Shown here one piece after another: positions 21,859-26,562 of a stretch of 26,562 nt of DNA. Positions within the stretch are counted from its first letter, which is position 1. The number at the start of each line of letters is the position of its first letter. A program made the position numbers and the translations under genes. Source of the DNA: Chitinophagaceae bacterium (lineage in GTDB: Bacteria > Bacteroidota > Bacteroidia > Chitinophagales > Chitinophagaceae); the NCBI GenBank assembly GCA_021151685.1, contig JAGKWS010000054.1, positions 1-26,562 of the forward strand. Reading direction: 5' to 3'. Under the pieces are notes generated by a model. It saw nothing but the letters and a program-made list of their open reading frames with translations. It had not been told where the DNA came from and ran no database searches.

Positions 21859-22148
21859 AACATCGACAAGGGGTAAGTGTTTTTGTACAGTAACTGTAGG
21901 TGTGGTGCAAAAGCATCGACAACAGGGGGTAAATATTACTGTTCAAACATTTCGTTGCTCAAATATTATGAAGCGACAGGTTTACGGGTACAAGATTACG
22001 ACATCTGTTAACCATTGTTGGAGAAATGGGGATGAGTGCCCTTTTTTTGGTAACGAACTGTCTGTGTATATTCTGTATGAGCATATATTGTGTAATGTAC
22101 GGTGTGAAAGGTAGTGGTTTGCCCTAATGGCTGCTGGTACATTTGCAG
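21859..22148. other. intergenic region between the SDR terminator and dus promoter
   Basis: No supported gene or RNA. A 13-nt palindrome TACAGTAACTGTA lies near 21886-21898. The small open frames on either strand lack any recognisable content. Confidence 0.5.
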
Positions 22149-22156
22149 TACCTTTG
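22149..22156 (+). promoter_or_regulatory. putative -7 box of the dus gene
   Basis: TACCTTTG matches TAnnTTTG. Transcription would begin only about 6 nt before the ATG at 22169, which favours that start over the in-frame ATG at 22127. Confidence 0.35.
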
Positions 22157-22168
22157 TGCTGCAATTGT

Positions 22169-23161
22169 ATGGCAAGGATAGGAAAAATAGAGTTGGGTGA
22201 ATTCCCGTTACTGCTGGCACCAATGGAAGATGTGAGTGACCCACCCTTCAGGGCGGTATGTAAAGACCATGGTGCCGACCTGATGTATACCGAATTTATC
22301 TCGTCGGAAGGGTTGATACGCGATGCCATTAAGAGCAGGCAGAAGCTGGATATATTCGACTATGAACGCCCGATAGGTATACAGATTTTTGGGGGAGATG
22401 AGGAAGCACTTGCTATGTCGGCAAGGATTGTAGATGCTACCAACCCCGATTTGCTGGATATAAACTTTGGTTGCCCTGTAAAGAAGGTGGTATGTAAGGG
22501 GGCCGGAGCCGCTGTGCTGAAAGACATAGACCTGATGGTGCGCCTAACGAGTGCCTGCATACGCGAAACCAGCCTGCCAGTAACCATCAAAACCCGCCTT
22601 GGGTGGGACAATGACACCAAAAACATAGAAGAAGTAGTAGAACGCATGCAGGATATAGGTGTGCAGGCGGTATCTATACATGGCCGTACACGTATGCAGC
22701 TATATAAAGGCGAGGCCGACTGGACGCTGATAGGGAAAATAAAGAACAACCAGCGCATTAAGATTCCCATTTTTGGTAATGGCGATATTGATAGCCCGCA
22801 AAAGGCTGTTGAGTACCGCAACCGATATGGTGTGGACGGTATAATGATAGGCAGGGCTGCCATAGGATACCCGTGGATATTCAGGGAAATAAAGCACTAT
22901 ATGGCTACCGGTGAGACGCTGGCACCGCCAACGGTGGCAGAGCGGCTGGCTGCCTGCCGCAAGCACCTGATGGGCTCGGTGGCATGGAAGGGCGAAAAGC
23001 TGGGTATACTGGAAATGCGCAGGCACTATGCCAGTTACCTGAAGGGGCTATCACATGTGAAGGAATACCGTACAAGGTTGGTTTCTACCGATTCTTTGGC
23101 GCATATAGAAGACATATTTGCCGAGCTGGAAGTGCATTACGCACAAGTGCAACCTGCATAA
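22169..23161 (+). CDS. dusB: tRNA-dihydrouridine synthase (DusB-like)
   Basis: A 330-aa FMN enzyme that reduces specific uridines in the tRNA D loop to dihydrouridine using NADPH. Motifs: the N-terminal LLLAPMEDVSDPPFRAVC, the family signature LLDINFGCPVKKVV with catalytic Cys102, the FMN-site strands TIKTRLGWD, VSIHGRTRMQLYKGEADW and IFGNGDIDSPQKA, and GIMIGRAAIGYPWIF. Length and motif order match the bacterial DusB class, though A or C subtypes cannot be fully excluded without alignment. It converges with the DUF5683 gene (6-nt gap). Confidence 0.93.
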   Translation: MARIGKIELGEFPLLLAPMEDVSDPPFRAVCKDHGADLMYTEFISSEGLIRDAIKSRQKLDIFDYERPIGIQIFGGDEEALAMSARIVDATNPDLLDINFGCPVKKVVCKGAGAAVLKDIDLMVRLTSACIRETSLPVTIKTRLGWDNDTKNIEEVVERMQDIGVQAVSIHGRTRMQLYKGEADWTLIGKIKNNQRIKIPIFGNGDIDSPQKAVEYRNRYGVDGIMIGRAAIGYPWIFREIKHYMATGETLAPPTVAERLAACRKHLMGSVAWKGEKLGILEMRRHYASYLKGLSHVKEYRTRLVSTDSLAHIEDIFAELEVHYAQVQPA

Positions 23162-23167
23162 TAATCA

Positions 23168-23728
23168 TTAGAAGTTTACGACCAATGCCATGCCGGCACC
23201 TACCGGTGTGGCCACAGGGTGTACCTGCATAGATATATCGCGCGAAATATCGAAGTTGCGTAAGTGAGCCGATGTTACAGCGTCTATTACCTGCATGAGG
23301 TAGGCAGCCCCGGTTAGTACTACGGTCATATTGAGTAGGCGATTGGCATCGTCTTGCAACTGCTTCAGTTGCGATACATCGTTATAGATACCCACATACT
23401 CATCGGTATATGGGCCCGGCCCTAACCGGCCTATGTATGCCTGCCGCAGCGAGTTGTAATCTTTGGCGTTGCGTACTACAAAATACCCGGCCACGCCCAA
23501 GCCGCCATATACTATGGGTAGCTTCCAGAACTGACGGTTATACATTTGCCCCATGCCGGGTACGAGGGCAGAGTAGAGCCCTGCCTTTTTGGGTATGGGT
23601 TGCCAAAGGGGCTTTTTGGTTTTTGTGGGGTGGGAGACACTATCGGTAGCAGGTAGCGACTGTGCTTGCGTACACTGCCCCAACACCAACAATAGTATTA
23701 CCAACAAACCTGATCTGAAAACTTGCAT
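23168..23728 (-). CDS. DUF5683 domain-containing protein
   Basis: A 186-aa protein with an N-terminal signal segment (MQVFRSGLLVILLLVLGQCT; the G-Q-C may be a lipobox) and the DUF5683 core: PKKAGLYSALVPGMGQMYNR, KLPIVYGGLGVAGYFVVRNA, then LNMTVVLTGAAYLMQVIDA and a final segment with HPVATPVGAGMALVV. The P-G-x-G-Q hydrophobic hairpin is typical. In Bacteroidota these proteins commonly lie near chromosome-partition (parB) or cell-envelope genes; here the neighbours are dus and a lipoprotein gene. The start at 23728 was preferred because it opens the signal segment. Function is unknown. Confidence 0.85.
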   Translation of the reverse strand: MQVFRSGLLVILLLVLGQCTQAQSLPATDSVSHPTKTKKPLWQPIPKKAGLYSALVPGMGQMYNRQFWKLPIVYGGLGVAGYFVVRNAKDYNSLRQAYIGRLGPGPYTDEYVGIYNDVSQLKQLQDDANRLLNMTVVLTGAAYLMQVIDAVTSAHLRNFDISRDISMQVHPVATPVGAGMALVVNF

Positions 23729-23827
23729 GTAGAAAAGTGACTGTAAAATTAGCAATTGTACCCCATGCCTGTATCTTGTGAGCCATAATAGCCACTTATT
23801 AAGTGTTTTATAACATTTGGTTGCCTG

Positions 23828-23856
23828 TTGCAGCCTTCACTTTGGCACTATATTTG
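23828..23856 (+). promoter_or_regulatory. putative promoter of the collagen-like lipoprotein gene
   Basis: TTG at 23828-23830, 18 nt, then TATATTTG at 23849-23856 (full -7 match, spacer one short). The leader would be about 88 nt. Confidence 0.42.
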
Positions 23857-23950
23857 TCTATATTTATACTGCGTAAGCACACACACTGCTAAGGCCCTGC
23901 GCCCTTTTTATATCATCCACTGTGGGTCTGGTGGATAAAAACAAATACAC

Positions 23951-24478
23951 ATGAAAAAATTATTTCTGCTGCTTGTAGCTGCAAGTTCTATTGTTGCAAT
24001 GCCTGGCTGTACAAGGGTGGGGCCACAGGGGCCACAAGGCCCACAGGGCCCGCAAGGTAATGCCAATGTTATTGGTTCAGATCCGTTTACTGTAAGTTTG
24101 TGGACATGGAGTGTAAGTGACAATGCTTATAAGGCTACATTCTCCAGCAGCGATATTACACCGGCTATAGTAGATCGTGGTATTGTGCAGTTGTTCAAGA
24201 ATTATGGTACTACTGCCAACCCAAGCTGGACACCACTGCCCGATGTGGTGAACAATACCGTTACCACTTTCAATTTTTATGATGGTGGTTTTGATATATA
24301 TGAATACAATGCTAATGGTACTGTGCCTACAACACCTCCGGGCGCAAGCACCTTCCGCCTTGTGGTAGTGGCCAGTGCGCTGCGCGAAGCCAACCCCAAT
24401 ACCAACTGGAAAGACTACAATGCGGTAATGGCAGTGCTGAAAAAAGCTGCAGATAAGAATACCATCAGCGAGTACTAA
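23951..24478 (+). CDS. collagen-like repeat lipoprotein
   Basis: A 175-aa exported protein. Residues 1-20 are a lipoprotein signal ending in the lipobox M-P-G-C (Cys20), so it is expected to be anchored in a membrane. It is followed at once by four GPQ triplets (VGPQGPQGPQGPQG, about 23-36), a minimal collagen-like segment. The rest is beta-rich (FTVSLWTWSVSDNAYKATF, VVNNTVTTFNFYDGGFDIYE) and ends in a short helix. Such G-P-Q lipoproteins occur repeatedly in Bacteroidota genomes with no assigned function that I know of. A strong terminator follows. Confidence 0.82.
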   Translation: MKKLFLLLVAASSIVAMPGCTRVGPQGPQGPQGPQGNANVIGSDPFTVSLWTWSVSDNAYKATFSSSDITPAIVDRGIVQLFKNYGTTANPSWTPLPDVVNNTVTTFNFYDGGFDIYEYNANGTVPTTPPGASTFRLVVVASALREANPNTNWKDYNAVMAVLKKAADKNTISEY

Positions 24479-24499
24479 CAGTATTTGATATTTTTTGCG

Positions 24500-24530
24500 A
24501 AGGGAGCGACGGAAACGTTGTTCCCTTTTT
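24500..24530 (+). terminator. intrinsic terminator with GAAA tetraloop
   Basis: A 12-bp stem (24500-24511 with 24516-24527, two G-U pairs) capped by GAAA and followed by Ts, 22 nt after the lipoprotein stop codon. Confidence 0.88.
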
Positions 24531-24569
24531 CATTCAAACAGGAGGAGCGGAGAATTGGTATCTGTTTGC

Positions 24570-24612
24570 TAAAATGGGTAAGGCGCACCATTGGTGCGCC
24601 TTACCCATTTTA
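24570..24612 (-). terminator. 20-bp palindromic terminator after atpC
   Basis: A perfect 20-bp stem (24570-24589 with 24593-24612, core GGTAAGGCGCACC) and an ATT loop. It starts 16 nt after the atpC stop on the minus strand, and A/T runs at both ends could serve either direction. Confidence 0.82.
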
Positions 24613-24627
24613 TGCTGTTGTGGCAAA

Positions 24628-24888
24628 TTAAGACTGTGCTGTAGCGTCTTCTATCAGTACGCTTACACGGTCGTTCAGTACTTCTACAAAGCCAGCCGAG
24701 ATATCGTAGGTCTCGGAATTCTTCATGGTTTTGTCTTTCAGTACTTTCATTTTGCCCTTACCCAGAGAGGCTATCAGCGGTGCGTGGCGATCCAGTATCT
24801 CGAAAGAGCCATTGGTGCCGGGCAGCTGTATACCGTAAACGGTGCCACTGAAAACTTTATGTTCGGGTGTCAGTATTTCTAAAGTCAT
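24628..24888 (-). CDS. atpC: F1 ATP synthase epsilon subunit
   Basis: An 86-aa epsilon subunit of the F1 sector, the regulatory central-stalk protein that contacts gamma and the beta subunits. It begins MTLEILTPEHKVFSGTVYGI, and the N-terminal beta-barrel continues with LPGTNGSFEILDRHAPLIAS, SLGKGKMKVL and SAGFVEVLNDRVSVLIEDA. It lacks the C-terminal helical domain found in longer homologues; the short form is usual in Bacteroidota. It is the second gene after atpD on the minus strand, separated by 135 nt that contain an inverted repeat. Confidence 0.94.
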   Translation of the reverse strand: MTLEILTPEHKVFSGTVYGIQLPGTNGSFEILDRHAPLIASLGKGKMKVLKDKTMKNSETYDISAGFVEVLNDRVSVLIEDATAQS

Positions 24889-24916
24889 TGTTCTTTGGTA
24901 TATATTGTAAAGTACT

Positions 24917-25005
24917 TAGTATTAAGCCGATAGTAGCAAGTGTTTGGGATAAAAACTGAAAATTTTGACAATCAGTATCTACTTGCTACTATCTACTAAA
25001 TACTA
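24917..25005. repeat. inverted repeat between atpD and atpC
   Basis: A perfect 13-bp core GATAGTAGCAAGT (24929-24941) with ACTTGCTACTATC (24981-24993), extended outward to about 25 bp with a few mismatches; the spacer is 39 nt. It would form a stem in the atpD-atpC mRNA. Confidence 0.8.
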
Positions 25006-25023
25006 TCTACCAATTACTTAAAA

Positions 25024-26529
25024 TTAGTTCTTAGCCTGCTGCATCAGCTTCTTACCCTTAGCAATAGCATCGTCGATATTACCAACAAGGTTGAAGGCTG
25101 CTTCAGGATACTCGTCTACCTCACCATCCATGATCATGTTGAAGCCACGGATAGTTTCTTCGATGGGAACGAGTACACCTTTCAGACCAGTGAACGCCTC
25201 GGCCACGTGGAATGGCTGAGACAAGAAACGCTGTACCTTACGGGCGCGTGCTACAGTCATTTTATCTTCTTCGCTCAGCTCGTCCATACCAAGGATGGCG
25301 ATGATGTCCTGAAGCTCTTTGTAACGCTGCAATATCAGTTTCACACGGTTGGCACAGTTGTAATGTGCATCACCTACAATAGCAGGAGACAGGATACGAG
25401 AAGTAGACTCCAGTGGGTTTACCGCAGGATAGATACCAAGGTCGGCAATCTTACGATCCAATACGGTTGTAGCATCAAGGTGCGCAAACGTTGTAGCTGG
25501 TGCCGGATCGGTAAGGTCATCTGCCGGTACATATACCGCCTGTACAGAGGTAATAGAACCGTTGCGGGTAGAGGTGATACGCTCCTGCATCAGACCCATT
25601 TCTGTAGCCAATGTAGGTTGGTAACCCACCGCTGATGGCATACGACCCAAAAGAGCCGACACCTCAGAACCAGCCTGTGTGAAACGGAAGATGTTATCTA
25701 CGAAGAACAGGATGTCTTTACCCTTGCCTGTACCATCGCCATCGCGGAAATACTCGGCGAGTGTGAGACCAGAGAGGGCCACACGGGCACGGGCTCCTGG
25801 TGGCTCGTTCATCTGTCCGAATACGAATGTAGCCTTACTGTCTTTCAACTCGTTGAGGTCTACAGAGCTCAGGTCCCAACCACCTTGCTCCATGCTATGC
25901 AAGAATTTCTCGCCGTATTTTACGATACCGGCTTCAATCATTTCGCGCATCAGGTCGTTACCCTCACGTGTACGCTCGCCCACACCTGCAAATACTGACA
26001 AACCAGCGTATGCTTTTGCGATATTGTTGATGAGTTCCTGAATCAATACAGTTTTACCCACACCGGCACCACCGAACAGACCAATTTTACCACCTTTTGC
26101 ATATGGCTCGATGAGGTCGATTACTTTGATACCTGTAAACAGGATTTCAGAAGCAGTGCTGAGGTCTTCGAATTTTGGTGGCTTGGCGTGAATAGGACGG
26201 CCATTAGCCTTGTCTGGTGCTGGCAAACCGTCGATAGCATCACCAGTTACATTGAACAGACGGCCGTTTATCTGGTCGCCAATTGGCATGGCTATTGCCT
26301 TTCCGGTGTCCACTACTTTTGTGCCGCGAACGAGGCCTTCGGTACCGTCCATCGCTACAGCGCGCACGCTGTCTTCGCCCAAGTGCTGCTGTACTTCAAG
26401 TACCAGCTTGTCTCCGTTTTCGCGGGTCAGCTCCAGTGCGTTAAATATCTCAGGCAATTTATTGTCTCCGCCAAAATAGACGTCTACAACCGGTCCTATG
26501 ATCTGTTTGATCTTACCTACGTTTGACAT
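25024..26529 (-). CDS. atpD: F1 ATP synthase beta subunit
   Basis: A 501-aa catalytic beta subunit of F1, which makes ATP at the alpha/beta interfaces. The Walker A GGAGVGKT is at residues 153-160, the Walker B region DILFFVDNI at 272-280, the GER motif in AGVGERTREGNDL (182-192), and the adenine-site and DELSEED region (GMDELSEEDK) near the C-terminal domain. The N-terminal beta-barrel (IKQIIGPVVDVYF) is complete. The length is typical for Bacteroidota, slightly longer than the E. coli protein. As in many Bacteroidota, atpD and atpC stand together, apart from the other atp genes, which are not in the window. Confidence 0.98.
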   Translation of the reverse strand: MSNVGKIKQIIGPVVDVYFGGDNKLPEIFNALELTRENGDKLVLEVQQHLGEDSVRAVAMDGTEGLVRGTKVVDTGKAIAMPIGDQINGRLFNVTGDAIDGLPAPDKANGRPIHAKPPKFEDLSTASEILFTGIKVIDLIEPYAKGGKIGLFGGAGVGKTVLIQELINNIAKAYAGLSVFAGVGERTREGNDLMREMIEAGIVKYGEKFLHSMEQGGWDLSSVDLNELKDSKATFVFGQMNEPPGARARVALSGLTLAEYFRDGDGTGKGKDILFFVDNIFRFTQAGSEVSALLGRMPSAVGYQPTLATEMGLMQERITSTRNGSITSVQAVYVPADDLTDPAPATTFAHLDATTVLDRKIADLGIYPAVNPLESTSRILSPAIVGDAHYNCANRVKLILQRYKELQDIIAILGMDELSEEDKMTVARARKVQRFLSQPFHVAEAFTGLKGVLVPIEETIRGFNMIMDGEVDEYPEAAFNLVGNIDDAIAKGKKLMQQAKN

Positions 26530-26562
26530 AAGTATGCGTTAAATTATTATAATGTTTAGTAA

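Noticed and set aside
21902..22114. 70-codon open frame before dus
   Set aside because: No recognisable protein features, and it ends in a region used by the putative dus promoter.
22127..22168. Upstream in-frame ATG for the dus gene
   Set aside because: The 14 extra residues are atypical and the region holds a TACCTTTG box that would lie inside the coding sequence.
24024..24058. Tandem repeat of GGCCCACAG-like units considered as a repeat array
   Set aside because: It is the coding sequence of the four GPQ triplets of the collagen-like lipoprotein, not a CRISPR or minisatellite array.

Overview
The window looks like a chromosomal segment of a Bacteroidota bacterium, most likely of the Chitinophagaceae/Sphingobacteriia type. 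The reasons are a type IX secretion C-terminal domain on a secreted metalloprotease, the gene block DUF3822-rsmD-coaD, the families DUF5683 and DUF6249, a short AtpC beside AtpD, and several sites close to the Bacteroidota housekeeping promoter (TTTG, about 20 nt, TAnnTTTG). No rRNA, intact tRNA, prophage, transposase or CRISPR array is visible. Family assignments come from reading the proteins; no database search was possible.

Layout. 0-5.2 kb: a TonB-type protein, convergent with an Hpt phosphotransfer protein, then 4-hydroxyphenylpyruvate dioxygenase (minus) and a divergent secreted reprolysin-like metalloprotease. 5.5-7.3 kb: a small AT-rich patch with a secreted transglutaminase-like protein, bracketed by two decayed copies of the same GIY-YIG endonuclease gene. 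7.3-10.1 kb (minus): a large polytopic membrane protein translationally coupled to a small membrane-anchored protein, then an MlaF-type ABC ATPase. 10.4-13.3 kb (plus): a tight operon DUF3822-rsmD-coaD-GNAT-SRPBCC. 13.3-15.1 kb: an ECF sigma factor, a probable anti-sigma factor downstream of it, and a divergent DUF6249-like membrane protein. 15.2-17.3 kb: ligA. 17.7-21.1 kb: an accessory-looking stretch with a secreted alpha/beta-hydrolase, a toxin-antitoxin pair whose toxin is frameshifted, and a two-gene unit (104-aa protein plus secreted beta-rich protein), all interleaved with hairpins and fragments that resemble tRNA 3' ends. 21.1-24.5 kb: an SDR oxidoreductase, a tRNA-dihydrouridine synthase, a DUF5683 protein and a collagen-like lipoprotein. 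24.6-26.5 kb: atpC and atpD of the F1 ATP synthase (minus).

The most informative regulatory structure is at 13.8-14.7 kb. The sigma gene and the divergent DUF6249 gene each have a promoter with the identical layout GTGTAACC-N16-CGTCATA, so both are probably transcribed by the sigma factor encoded there. Between the sigma and anti-sigma genes lies a perfect 26-bp inverted repeat with a 109-bp spacer. It could be an RNA hairpin that sets the sigma to anti-sigma ratio, or an invertible segment. The other items worth a second look are the paired GIY-YIG remnants, the broken toxin between imperfect direct repeats, and the tRNA-like fossils.
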